A DNA stretch of 41,711 bases from Acidobacteriaceae bacterium (GTDB taxonomy: Bacteria > Acidobacteriota > Terriglobia > Terriglobales > Acidobacteriaceae). Shown here piece after piece: positions 16,204 to 25,684 of the stretch. Position numbers and translations under genes: made by a program. The stretch lies in NCBI GenBank assembly GCA_025355505.1, contig JANXZM010000047.1, positions 1 to 41,711 on the forward strand. The letters are read 5' to 3'. How positions within the stretch are numbered: position 1 is the stretch's first letter; the number at the start of each line of letters is the position of its first letter. The notes beneath the pieces were generated by a model. The model worked only from the letters and a program-made list of their open reading frames with translations, was not told the DNA's origin and did no database searches.

Positions 16204-17214
16204 TTACGTCCGCAGGGCTGCGGAATCAACCAGATTCAGAAACTCGATTTTCTTTTCTGGCGGAAGGAAGGACGCCTCGAAGGAATTGCGCGCCAACTCT
16301 CGCAGGTGCTCGTCGGTGAAGCCGAACGTCTCCTGCACCAGCGCGTACTCCTCGACCAGCGAGGTACGAAACATAGCGGGATCGTCGCTGTTCAGCGTCA
16401 GCATCAGTCCCTGATCGAAGTAGCGACGCACCGGATGTTGCGCGAGTTCGGCGCAGCAGCCCGTCCGCAGATTGCTGGTCACGCAGATTTCAATCGGAAC
16501 CTGACTCTCGGCCAGCTCTTCAATCAATTCCGTATCCTGCGCGGCGGTAAGGCCGTGGCCGATGCGTTCCGCTTTGAGGTTCAGCGCGCCCCAGATGGAT
16601 TCCGGCCCGGCGCTTTCTCCGGCGTGGGCCGTGAGATGAAGACCGTGCTCCGCGGCACGCGCGTAAACCCCTGTAAACCACTCCGGTGGACCGGCACGCT
16701 CGTCGCCGCCCATGCCGAAGGCAACTACGTTGCGATCGCGAAATTGAATCGCTAGATCGAGCACGCTCTGCGCTTTCTCGGCGCCAAACTGTCGCACCGC
16801 ATCGAAGATCCACAACAGCGACATGCCGAAGTCTTTCTCCCCGCGCTGGCGGCCACGTTCCAGTCCCTCGAAAATCGCGGCAAAATCCTGCTTCCGCCAC
16901 AGGCAGACGCCGACCGAAACAAAAACCTCCGCATGCGGAATGTTCTGCGCTTTCAGCCGCTCCATCAGCCGGTAAGTAATCAACTCGTAGTCTTCCGGAG
17001 TGCGCAGGTGTCCCGTCACATCCTTGAACGCCCTGAGGAAACCCGCGAAGTCCTTGTAGTTGTAGAGCTGCTCGACGGCAGCGAGCGACGCCCCCTCCAT
17101 CCCGTGACGCTGACGCAGTTCCAGCAGCGTGGACGGCTCGATCGAGCCTTCGAGGTGCAGATGGAGTTCGGCCTTCGGGAGCGAGAGGATGAAGCTGGAA
17201 GGCTCCAAAGGCAT
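16204..17214 (-). CDS. add: Adenosine deaminase (cytosolic type)
   Basis: A 336-residue adenosine deaminase without a signal peptide. Metal and active-site motifs are in the family order: 'KAELHLHLEGSI' (HxH, residues ~14-22), 'HLTAHAGESAGP' (His, Glu), 'ERIGHGL', 'EICVTSNLRTGC' and 'LTLNSDDPAMF' (Asp pair). It deaminates adenosine (and possibly deoxyadenosine or adenine) to the inosine form for purine salvage. The start ATG at 17214 gives the usual length. It lies between the carboxyltransferase and the permease, all on the minus strand, but the gaps are 80-90 nt, so separate transcription is possible. Confidence 0.93.
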   Translation of the reverse strand: MPLEPSSFILSLPKAELHLHLEGSIEPSTLLELRQRHGMEGASLAAVEQLYNYKDFAGFLRAFKDVTGHLRTPEDYELITYRLMERLKAQNIPHAEVFVSVGVCLWRKQDFAAIFEGLERGRQRGEKDFGMSLLWIFDAVRQFGAEKAQSVLDLAIQFRDRNVVAFGMGGDERAGPPEWFTGVYARAAEHGLHLTAHAGESAGPESIWGALNLKAERIGHGLTAAQDTELIEELAESQVPIEICVTSNLRTGCCAELAQHPVRRYFDQGLMLTLNSDDPAMFRTSLVEEYALVQETFGFTDEHLRELARNSFEASFLPPEKKIEFLNLVDSAALRT

Positions 17215-17246
17215 ACAGCGATTCTAAAGGATCGTGGGATGTGAAG

Positions 17247-17308
17247 ATCGGGTGATCCAGAACACAATCACTCGATGGTCAGATGGCCCGATAATCCGAT
17301 CACCCGAT
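17247..17308. repeat. Inverted repeat ATCGGGTGAT / ATCACCCGAT
   Basis: Perfect 10-bp arms (17247-17256 and 17299-17308) flank a 42-nt loop. The right arm includes the stop codon of the permease gene and encodes its last residues (KIG), so it may terminate that transcript. Internal segments (CTCGATGG, GGCCCGATAATCCGAT) look like further copies of the same short theme. Confidence 0.6.
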
Positions 17309-18880
17309 TTTCTTGTCCTTGCAGAACTCGCTATGGTGCCGGCTGTAGAAAATATAAATGAGCAACCCCAGCGCCAGCCAGATCACGAAGCGCAGCCAGG
17401 TAATAAGAGTCAGCCCGAACATCAGCCCTCCGCACAGCAGCACCGACATCATTGGGAACCACGGCACAAAGGGCACGCGGAACGCGCGCTTGCGGTCAGG
17501 CTGCTTGCGTCGAAGAAAGATGACTCCCAGCGAAACCAACACAAAGGCAAATAGCGTTCCAATGTTGGCAAGGTCAGCGGCATCCCCAATATCCACAAGC
17601 CCCGCGGGAATTCCCACGGCAAAACAGGCGATCCAGGTAGACCAGTGCGGCGTCTTATATTTCGGATGCACCTTGGAGAATAGCTTTGGCAACAAGCCGT
17701 CGCGCGACATCGCGTACCAGATACGCGCCTGCCCGTACTGAAACACCAGCAACGAAGAGATCATCCCAGTCAGCGCGCCAATCACGATCACCGACCGGAA
17801 GAACGGATGCACTCCCAGATACTTCATGGCGTAGGCGACGGGCGCTTCGGCGGCTTCTCCGGAAACGAAGGTCGTGTACTTCATCATGCCGAGCAGCACC
17901 ACGGCGACGCCTACATACAGCAGCGTGCAGACAATCAGCGACATGATGATGCCAAAGGGCAAGTCTTTTTGTGGATTGCGCGATTCCTCCGCCGCCGTCG
18001 ACACCGAATCGAATCCGATGTAGGTAAAGAAAACGATCGCGCCCCCGGTAACGATTCCGGCAAAGCCGGATGGCGCAAACGGCGTCCAGTTCGCCGGCTT
18101 CACCAGCATTCCACCCACGACCAGAAAAGTCAGGATGGCGCCGATCTTAACCGCAACCATGATGTTGTTGGTCTTCGCCGATTCTTTCACTCCGCGCACC
18201 AGCAGCAGCGTGAGAATGAATACGATCAGGAAGCCCGGAAGATTAAAGTAAGCTCCCGTCCACTGTCCCGAGGCCCAGACGGGACTCGCCCATTTATCCG
18301 GCAAGATGACACCGAACGCCGCCAGTTGCGCTTTCGTATAACCCGCGAAGCCAACCGCCACCGCCACGTTGCTGACCACGTATTCGAGAATCAGGTCCCA
18401 GCCGATGATCCAGGCAAAGATTTCGCCAAGCGTCGCATACGAATAGGTGTAGGCGCTGCCGGCAATGGGGATCATCGAGGCCAGTTCGGCGTAGCAAAGT
18501 CCGGCAAAGCTGCAGGCAACCGCGACCAGTAAAAACGAAATGGCAATGGATGGTCCCGCCGGCGGCCGGCCGTGCATCAGCGCTCCGACTGTGCTGCCGG
18601 TACGCAGGAAATTCACAATCAGATCGAGCGCCTGCGCATGCAGGATGGAAGGCGCCTGGAAATATTCTCCAGCCGCCGCCGTTCCCGTAAGCACAAAGAT
18701 CCCCGAACCGATGATGGCGCCGATGCCGAGAGCCGTCAGCGACCACGGCCCCAGCGTTTTACTGAGCCGGGTTTCCGGGTTCTCCGACTCCGAGATCAGT
18801 TTGTCGATGGACTTGCAACAGAGAAGCTGGCTGCTAGAAGTACGGACGACGACGGCGGCTGGCTCAGATGATTGCGACAA
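17300..18880 (-). CDS. APC-family amino acid permease (cationic-type)
   Basis: A 526-residue inner-membrane transporter with about 12-14 hydrophobic segments. APC signatures are 'LGIGAIIGSGIFVLTGTAA' (helix 1), 'AISFLLVAVACSFAGLCYAELAS', 'GSAYTYSYATLGEIFAWIIGW', 'FFTYIGFDSVSTAAEESRNPQKDLPFGI' (helix 6 region), and a late 'GTLFAFVLVSLGVIFLRRKQPD'. These fit the CAT-like YfnA group that imports amino acids by proton symport; the exact substrate is unknown. The C-terminus is short and charged (HHSEFCKDKKIG), ending inside a repeat arm. A long plus-strand shadow frame over it has no protein-like content. Confidence 0.92.
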   Translation of the reverse strand: MSQSSEPAAVVVRTSSSQLLCCKSIDKLISESENPETRLSKTLGPWSLTALGIGAIIGSGIFVLTGTAAAGEYFQAPSILHAQALDLIVNFLRTGSTVGALMHGRPPAGPSIAISFLLVAVACSFAGLCYAELASMIPIAGSAYTYSYATLGEIFAWIIGWDLILEYVVSNVAVAVGFAGYTKAQLAAFGVILPDKWASPVWASGQWTGAYFNLPGFLIVFILTLLLVRGVKESAKTNNIMVAVKIGAILTFLVVGGMLVKPANWTPFAPSGFAGIVTGGAIVFFTYIGFDSVSTAAEESRNPQKDLPFGIIMSLIVCTLLYVGVAVVLLGMMKYTTFVSGEAAEAPVAYAMKYLGVHPFFRSVIVIGALTGMISSLLVFQYGQARIWYAMSRDGLLPKLFSKVHPKYKTPHWSTWIACFAVGIPAGLVDIGDAADLANIGTLFAFVLVSLGVIFLRRKQPDRKRAFRVPFVPWFPMMSVLLCGGLMFGLTLITWLRFVIWLALGLLIYIFYSRHHSEFCKDKKIG

Positions 18881-18909
18881 GAGTTCGTTGTCTCCTCACA
18901 GCGGGAGTC

Positions 18910-18935
18910 GGGCATGGGCGCTGTGGCCCATGCCC
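18910..18935. repeat. Palindrome GGGCATGGGC-GCTGTG-GCCCATGCCC
   Basis: A perfect 10-bp stem with a 6-nt loop, between the permease start and the stop of the small basic protein gene, both on the minus strand. It may end the uvrD/small-protein transcript. It looks like another dispersed REP-like family member. Confidence 0.75.
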
Positions 18936-18963
18936 GGCACTGCTCACGGCTCCGGCTTAAGAC

Positions 18964-19125
18964 TTACCGCTTTGCCTGACCGCGTGCCAGTTTTTTCACC
19001 TTGGGCTTCTTCGATCCGCGCGCGTAGTCACGGGGCTTCTTCGGCTTTTCCGCTTTGGTCTTCTTGCGGGAGGCTCGTTTGGTTTTCTTACGTTCGTCTT
19101 TGGTTAGCTTTTTTGTGTTTGCCAT
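18964..19125 (-). CDS. Very basic 53-residue protein
   Basis: A small open frame directly downstream of uvrD on the same strand (69-nt gap), too short for common gene calling. It reads MANTKKLTKDERKKTKRASR through to KKLARGQAKR. I count 18 Lys and 7 Arg in 53 residues, against 4 acidic ones, with several KK pairs and KPKKP stretches like histone-H1-type tails. There is no recognised domain. It may be a nucleic-acid-binding or nucleoid-associated peptide. The purposeful start, basic composition and clean ATG-to-TAA frame support a real gene, but repetitive AAG-rich DNA could also give such a frame by chance. Confidence 0.6.
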   Translation of the reverse strand: MANTKKLTKDERKKTKRASRKKTKAEKPKKPRDYARGSKKPKVKKLARGQAKR

Positions 19126-19194
19126 CAGTGCGTTTTAAATCCTCTCTGAAATTCACAGTTCGTATCTCAAGCTCGCATCTCGAAGCTTGCGGCT

Positions 19195-21846
19195 CTACGC
19201 TTTCTCCAGCTGGGCGTACCGCTCCACCAGCTTCTTCAAACCGAAGCGAGGAAATTGTACCGTAATCTTGGCGTCTTCCCCATCCCCTTCGCGCTGATAC
19301 ACCGTCCCTTCCCCATATTTCGGGTGCTTGACCTTCTGCCCGGGACGGAATCCCCGCCGGCTTTTCGGCTCCTCTGACGGCATTTTCGGAGCGTTGAACT
19401 TCTTGCCGCGTGAGGCAAAGAACTCGGCAATGTTGTCGATGGAGTTGTAGTTGGCGAGCGGAGTCGCCATCTTTGGCTTGACCCGCGCCGGGTTCCAGGT
19501 GGCGCTCTGGTCTTCGTCTTCGTAGGAATAGTGGGTAGTCTCGGCAGATGCGGAGCTTCGCGGCGCTGGACGGGCGAGGACGCCCGTCGCTCCACGATCG
19601 CGCGAGCGACTTGCTCGCGAGCCGCCCATTTCCTCCACCAACCGCGGCGGAACTTCTTCCAGAAATCGCGATGGCACACTCGCCTCCGGCATGTCCGTCC
19701 CGTAGCGGCGGCGATACACCGCGCGCGACAACACCAGTGTATCCATGGCGCGCGTCATGCCGACGTAGCATAGCCGCCGTTCTTCTTCGATCGCATCCGG
19801 ATCGAGCATGGTTCGCGAATGCGGAAACAGACCTTCTTCCATTCCGGCAAGCACCACCAGCGGAAACTCCAGCCCTTTGGCCGCGTGCAGCGTCATCAGC
19901 GTGATTTGCGCATGCTCGTCGTACTGGTCGGCATCGCTAACCAGCGCCGCGTGATCGAGAAACTGATCGAGCGTCTCCCCACGATCGCGCGAGTCCATGG
20001 CCGCATTCACCAGTTCGCGCAGGTTCTCGATGCGCGAGTAGGACTCCGGCGTGTCTTCCTCTTCCAGCAATTTGATGTATCCCGTGCGGTCGATCAGAAA
20101 TTTGAGAAGCTCGCCAGTATTCGCCGCCGCGCCGGGAGCCCGGAAAACCTCGACCGCCGCATCGACCGCCTCGTCGGTAGAGGGACGGTCGTCCTCGCCC
20201 GTCGCATCGGCGGCGCCGAAATCAAAGCTGAAGTTGCCAGGATCGAAATCGGTTTCGTCCCCGGGTTGTGTGGAAACAGGTTGTGTGGGGACGAAGCTCT
20301 GTCCCGTCCCCGCCGAGCGCTGCTCGGCAGCGCCCTCGCCGGGCGCCACACCCGCCGCCTCCACCACCCGCTCCACAAACGTCCCCGCCAACATCGCGCG
20401 CCCGTCCTCGATCAACTCGCGGAAACTCTTCAATGCCGCCAACGCCCGCGCCGGCAGCAACTGCCGCGTAATCGCTTCGCCAACCGCGCCCCACATTGAC
20501 AATCCCGTCTCAAGCGCGAGCCGCTCAATCATCTCGATGGTCGTCTTGCCAATCCCGCGCACTGGCGTATTGATCACGCGCAGCAGCGAGACCGAATCAT
20601 CCGGGTTCTGGATCGCCTTTAAGTACGAGACCAAGTCCTTGATCTCCGCCCGCTCGTAGAAAGAGAAACCGCCCACCACGTGATACTTCAACTGATAGCG
20701 GCGCATCGCCTCTTCGAACAGTCGCGATTGCGAGTTTGTCCGGTAAAGCACTGCCGCTCGCGCCGTCTCGCCGTTTTCACCCGCCTGCCGCACGTAGCGG
20801 TTGATGGTATCGGCCGCAAACAACGCCTCATTCTCGCCGTCCGGAGCCTCGTAGTAGCCGATCTTTGCCCCGCCCTGCCGTGCCGTCCACAGGTTCTTGC
20901 CTTTGCGCCGGACGTTGTTCGCCACCACCGTCGACGCCGCCTCCAGAATGTTTTGCGTCGAGCGGTAGTTCTGTTCCAGCCGCACGATCTTCGCTTCCGG
21001 AAAGTCGCGCTCGAACTCCAGAATGTTGCGAATGTCGGCCCCGCGCCAGGAGTAGATCGACTGATCTTCGTCGCCCACCGCGCACACGTTGTGCCCCGCG
21101 CCCGCCAGCAGCCGCATCAGTTCGTACTGCGGACGGTTTGTGTCCTGGTATTCATCCACCAAAAGGTATTGGAATCGCCGGTTGTAATACTCGCGCACCG
21201 CCGCCACCGACTTGAGCAGGCGCATGGCCTCGAGCAATAGATCGTCGAAGTCCATGGCATTCGCCTTGCGCAACTCCTTGCGGTACTCCTCGAAAATGTG
21301 TGCGATCTTTTCCGTCTTCGGGTCCGCCGATTGCAGGTAGATATCCTGCGGCTCGAGCATGTGATTCTTGGCCGAGGAAATCCGCGAAAGCACGTTGCGC
21401 GGCGTCAGTTGCTTATCCTCCAGCCCCATCCGTCGCATGATGCCCTTGACAACTTGCTGCTGATCGCTCTCGTCGTAGATGACAAAATTTTTCGTGAGCC
21501 CGATCGGCGGCTGTCCCGGCACGGTCGAGGGAATCCGCAAAGCCTCAACGTCCCGCCGCAGCACCCGCACACAAAACGAATGGAACGTAGAAATCACCGG
21601 CTTGGCAACGCTAAGCCCGCCGACCAGCTTTTCCACCCGCTCCGCCATCTCCGACGACGCTTTGTTGGTGAACGTCACGGCGAGGATCGATTCCGGCATC
21701 ACGCCCATCTTCTCGATCAGATAAGCAATGCGGAACGTGATGACGCGAGTCTTCCCGCTACCGGCTCCGGCCAGGATCAGCACAGGACCATCGGTAGTCT
21801 CGACCGCTTCGCGTTGTTGCGGGTTTAGTTCGTCCAAAAACGACAA
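19195..21846 (-). CDS. pcrA: UvrD/PcrA-type ATP-dependent DNA helicase
   Basis: About 883 residues of a superfamily-1 3'-5' helicase for repair and replication restart. Motifs in order: Q-motif 'LNPQQREAV', Walker A 'LAGAGSGKTRVITFRIAYL', Ia 'AVTFTNKASSEM', II 'LLVDEYQDTN', III 'AVGDEDQSIYSWRGAD', IV 'RLEQNYRST', V/VI 'LMTLHAAKGLEFPLVVLAG' and 'RRLCYVGMTRAMDTLVL', and a C-terminal tudor-like 'GQKVKHPKYGEGTVYQ'. The frame is open far upstream across hslV, but a TTG at 21846 with GGGAG 10 nt before it begins the usual 'SFLDELNPQQ'. Two linkers are encoded by palindromic dispersed repeats (19566-19619 and about 20312-20328), making them Arg/Ala/Ser-rich and likely unstructured. Confidence 0.95.
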   Translation of the reverse strand: MSFLDELNPQQREAVETTDGPVLILAGAGSGKTRVITFRIAYLIEKMGVMPESILAVTFTNKASSEMAERVEKLVGGLSVAKPVISTFHSFCVRVLRRDVEALRIPSTVPGQPPIGLTKNFVIYDESDQQQVVKGIMRRMGLEDKQLTPRNVLSRISSAKNHMLEPQDIYLQSADPKTEKIAHIFEEYRKELRKANAMDFDDLLLEAMRLLKSVAAVREYYNRRFQYLLVDEYQDTNRPQYELMRLLAGAGHNVCAVGDEDQSIYSWRGADIRNILEFERDFPEAKIVRLEQNYRSTQNILEAASTVVANNVRRKGKNLWTARQGGAKIGYYEAPDGENEALFAADTINRYVRQAGENGETARAAVLYRTNSQSRLFEEAMRRYQLKYHVVGGFSFYERAEIKDLVSYLKAIQNPDDSVSLLRVINTPVRGIGKTTIEMIERLALETGLSMWGAVGEAITRQLLPARALAALKSFRELIEDGRAMLAGTFVERVVEAAGVAPGEGAAEQRSAGTGQSFVPTQPVSTQPGDETDFDPGNFSFDFGAADATGEDDRPSTDEAVDAAVEVFRAPGAAANTGELLKFLIDRTGYIKLLEEEDTPESYSRIENLRELVNAAMDSRDRGETLDQFLDHAALVSDADQYDEHAQITLMTLHAAKGLEFPLVVLAGMEEGLFPHSRTMLDPDAIEEERRLCYVGMTRAMDTLVLSRAVYRRRYGTDMPEASVPSRFLEEVPPRLVEEMGGSRASRSRDRGATGVLARPAPRSSASAETTHYSYEDEDQSATWNPARVKPKMATPLANYNSIDNIAEFFASRGKKFNAPKMPSEEPKSRRGFRPGQKVKHPKYGEGTVYQREGDGEDAKITVQFPRFGLKKLVERYAQLEKA
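19566..19619. repeat. Dispersed palindromic repeats inside the uvrD coding region
   Basis: 19566-19595 matches the reverse complement of the core of the 44-bp tandem-repeat unit (9435-9654) at 29 of 30 positions. It is followed by a second palindrome, CGCGAGC-GACTT-GCTCGCG, at 19601-19619. Both keep the helicase frame open and add a low-complexity linker near residues 742-761. Confidence 0.85.
20312..20328. repeat. Palindrome GCCGAGC-GCT-GCTCGGC inside uvrD
   Basis: Same 7-bp stem as 9654-9670 with a different loop. It lies in a second low-complexity linker of the helicase ('PGEGAAEQRSAGTGQSFVPT' region), in a position where related helicases differ in length. Confidence 0.65.
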
Positions 21847-21892
21847 AAGAGAATGGCTCCCACTGAATCGGTAATTAAATTCTACACGGTTG

Positions 21893-21898
21893 TATAAT
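21893..21898 (+). promoter_or_regulatory. Perfect -10 box upstream of hslV
   Basis: TATAAT lies 14 nt before the hslV ATG in the 66-nt gap shared with the divergent uvrD gene. The -35 region is weak. The short distance means a transcript from it would have an untranslated leader of only several bases. Confidence 0.45.
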
Positions 21899-21912
21899 CG
21901 AAGATTGCGCTC

Positions 21913-22503
21913 ATGAAGAAGAACAGACAAGCAGCCACGGCCAACGAAAGTGCCACCGAAGCCCCAGCTCCCCGCCTCATCCGCTCCACCACCGTTCTCT
22001 GCGTCCGCGGCGACGACAAGGTTGTCATGGCGGGCGACGGACAGGTCACGCTCGGTGAATCCGTCATCAAGCACGGGGCGAAGAAGATTCGCCGCCTTTA
22101 TCAGGACAAGATTCTTGCCGGATTTGCCGGCTCGACTGCCGACGCTTTCACTTTGTTCAGCCGGTTCGAGGCCAAGCTGGAGCAGTATCACGGCAACCTC
22201 GGACGCTCGGCTGTCGAACTCGCGAAAGACTGGCGCACCGATAAATTTCTGCGGCATCTGGAAGCCCTGCTGCTGGTTTCCGATAAGGAAACCACCTTTC
22301 TGCTGAGCGGCCAGGGAGATGTGATCGAGCCCGATACCGGCATTGCGGCGATCGGCTCCGGCGGCCCGTTTGCCCAGGCCGCAGCGCAGGCCCTGGCCGA
22401 TCACACCAAACTCTCGCCGCGCGAAATCGCCGAAGAAGCTATGAAGATTGCCGGCCGCATGTGCATCTATACCAATGACAGGATTACGATTGAGGAACTG
22501 TAG
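21913..22503 (+). CDS. hslV: HslV proteasome-like peptidase subunit of HslUV
   Basis: A 196-residue peptidase that forms the double hexamer core of the HslUV (ClpQY) protease. Family blocks are '[24 protein letters not shown]', '[33 protein letters not shown]', '[21 protein letters not shown]', '[14 protein letters not shown]' and '[13 protein letters not shown]'. The catalytic Thr is normally residue 1 after Met removal. Here it is Thr26 by alignment, after a 25-residue Ala/Glu/Pro-rich leader that must be cut off, because no ATG, GTG or TTG codon lies closer. hslU follows after 94 nt. The gene is divergent from uvrD. Confidence 0.95.
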   Translation: MKKNRQAATANESATEAPAPRLIRSTTVLCVRGDDKVVMAGDGQVTLGESVIKHGAKKIRRLYQDKILAGFAGSTADAFTLFSRFEAKLEQYHGNLGRSAVELAKDWRTDKFLRHLEALLLVSDKETTFLLSGQGDVIEPDTGIAAIGSGGPFAQAAAQALADHTKLSPREIAEEAMKIAGRMCIYTNDRITIEEL

Positions 22504-22597
22504 GCAGTTCTCAGTTTCCGGTTCTCAGTTCTCAGTGAGAATCGGCTGGTTCTTAGCTTTTACTGAGAACTGACAACTGAGAACTGAGAATTTTTTT
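22504..22597. repeat. Palindromic GTTCTCAGTTCTCAGT repeat between hslV and hslU
   Basis: The spacer contains GTTCTCAGTTCTCAGT-like tandem pieces and their reverse complement (ACTGAGAACTGACAACTGAGAACTGAG split over 22560-22589), so it can fold into a long imperfect hairpin. A T run follows just before the hslU ATG. It could attenuate hslU relative to hslV or protect the hslV message. Confidence 0.75.
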
Positions 22598-24025
<1,428 letters not shown>

Positions 24026-24172
24026 AAATTCTCAACCACAGAGGTACACAGAGGAAGTCGAAGAAGCCCCCTGCGTGACACTGAGTCCCCCGTGTTTATC
24101 TTTTGCTCTTTTCGCGCCCTGCCGCTTTCTGCTAAGCTCACGCCTTCCTGGTAGCCTTCTATTTCGACACTC
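24026..24172. other. Spacer with an ACCACAGAGG repeat
   Basis: The segment at about 24036-24055 (CAACCACAGAGGTACACAGA) looks like a dispersed motif seen in many bacterial genomes. No gene or clear promoter is seen. Confidence 0.4.
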
Positions 24173-25528
24173 ATGCCTACTCTCGACCGCACCCGCCTAA
24201 AGTCCCTCACCGAGCGCGAACAAAAGCGCTTCGTCGACGAACGCCCAAAATCAAAGGCTATCTACGAGCGCGGCAAGAAGTCGCTGCTCTCTGGCGTCCC
24301 CATGAACTGGATGGTGAAGTGGGCCGGAGCGTTTCCGCCCGTTGTCCGTGAAGCCCAGGGCGCGCATTTCTACGACGTCGACGGCCATCGCTACGTGGAC
24401 TTCTGCCTCGGCGACACCGGCGCCATGACCGGCCATTCTCCCTTCGCCACCGTGAAAGCCATCGAGGAGCAGGTCAAACGCGGCATCACACTGATGCTGC
24501 CGTCCGAAGATGCCGTCTTTGTCGCCGAAGAATTGCAGCAGCGCTTCGGCTTGACCTACTGGCAGTTTGCGCTCACTGCCACCGACGCCAACCGCTTTTC
24601 GATTCGTCTCGCCCGACAGATTACCGGCCGCGCAAAAATCCTCGTCTTTAATTGGTGTTACCACGGCACGGTGGATGAAACTTTCATCACGCTTCATCCC
24701 GATGGCACTTCCGGAGCGCGACGCGGCAACATCGGCCCGCCCGTCGACCCTTCCGTGACCACGCGGGTCGTGGAATTCAACGACGCCGCAGCTCTGGAAC
24801 AAGCGCTCGCTCACGGCGACGTAGCGTGCGTGCTGGCGGAGCCTGCCTTGACCAACGTCGGCATCGTGCATCCGATTCCCGGCTACCACCAGGCGCTGCG
24901 CGAGCTCACGCGCAAGTACGGCACGTTGCTCATCATCGACGAGACACACACCATCTGTGCCGGCCCCGGCGGCTACACTCGCGCCGAAAATCTCGACCCC
25001 GACTTCCTCGTCTTCGGCAAGCCCATCGCTGGCGGCGTCCCAGGAGCGGCATACGGCTTCACCCAAAAAGTTGCGGACATGATCCTCGATCGCCACAGCC
25101 TGGAAGACTGCGATACCGGCGGGATCGGTGGCACCCTCGCCGGCAATGCCCTTTCCCTGGCTGCGATGCGCGCCACGCTCGCAAAAGTTCTGACCAAAGA
25201 AGCTTTCGAACGGATGATCCCCATGGCCGAGCGCTGGACCGCCGGCGTACAAAAAGTGATCCAGGATTTCGGTCTCCCGTGGCACGTCACGCGCCTCGGG
25301 TGCCGCGCCGAATACCTTTTCAGCCCCAACCAGCCGAAGAATGGGACAGAAGCTCACGATGCCATGGACTTCGAACTCGAGCGCTTCATGCATCTGTACG
25401 CCATGAATCGCGGCATCCTGCTCACGCCCTTTCACAACATGGCGTTGATGTCGCCCGCAACCACGCCCGATGACGTCGACTACCACAGCAAGGTCTTTCG
25501 CCAAGCCGTGCGCGAACTGGCGGGATGA
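24173..25528 (+). CDS. Class-III PLP aminotransferase (glutamate-1-semialdehyde-mutase-like)
   Basis: A 451-residue PLP enzyme of aminotransferase class III. It shows 'VDGHRYVDFCLGDTGAMTGHSPFATVKAI' (substrate-binding start), 'ALTATDANRFSIRLARQITGRAKI', 'FNWCYHGTVDETF', 'LLIIDETHTICAGPGGY' (Asp that pairs with the pyridine nitrogen), and 'DFLVFGKPIAGGVPGAAYG' with the Schiff-base Lys. It is closest in feel to the GSA-aminomutase/aspartate aminotransferase-like group, but it lacks a heme-gene neighbourhood, so a role in heme synthesis is not implied. A long minus-strand frame through this gene is a shadow. Confidence 0.9.
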   Translation: MPTLDRTRLKSLTEREQKRFVDERPKSKAIYERGKKSLLSGVPMNWMVKWAGAFPPVVREAQGAHFYDVDGHRYVDFCLGDTGAMTGHSPFATVKAIEEQVKRGITLMLPSEDAVFVAEELQQRFGLTYWQFALTATDANRFSIRLARQITGRAKILVFNWCYHGTVDETFITLHPDGTSGARRGNIGPPVDPSVTTRVVEFNDAAALEQALAHGDVACVLAEPALTNVGIVHPIPGYHQALRELTRKYGTLLIIDETHTICAGPGGYTRAENLDPDFLVFGKPIAGGVPGAAYGFTQKVADMILDRHSLEDCDTGGIGGTLAGNALSLAAMRATLAKVLTKEAFERMIPMAERWTAGVQKVIQDFGLPWHVTRLGCRAEYLFSPNQPKNGTEAHDAMDFELERFMHLYAMNRGILLTPFHNMALMSPATTPDDVDYHSKVFRQAVRELAG

Positions 25529-25592
25529 GAGCCCGTATGGCGCGGTCACTTCTGTCCGCGCGTGGGCGCGGCGCCTGGCGTTTATTCCGGAT

Positions 25593-25620
25593 GTAGAGAC
25601 GGGGCTTGCCGCTTCTCTAC
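25593..25620. repeat. GTAGAGACGGGGC palindrome
   Basis: GTAGAGACGGGGC-TT-GCCGCTTCTCTAC, an imperfect 13-bp stem, is the second copy of the family at 5330. It lies in the 156-nt gap between the class-III aminotransferase and the fibronectin lipoprotein and may act as a terminator, although it lacks a T run. Confidence 0.75.
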
Positions 25621-25684
25621 GAAAAATCAGATGCCGTTTTCGAGCCTTTCCGCTCTCTGCCTCTGATACTCTTTTCTTTCCCGC

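Noticed and set aside
21847-22404. N-terminal extension of the UvrD frame
   Set aside because: It is antisense to hslV and not family-like; a TTG with GGGAG upstream gives the normal helicase N-terminus.
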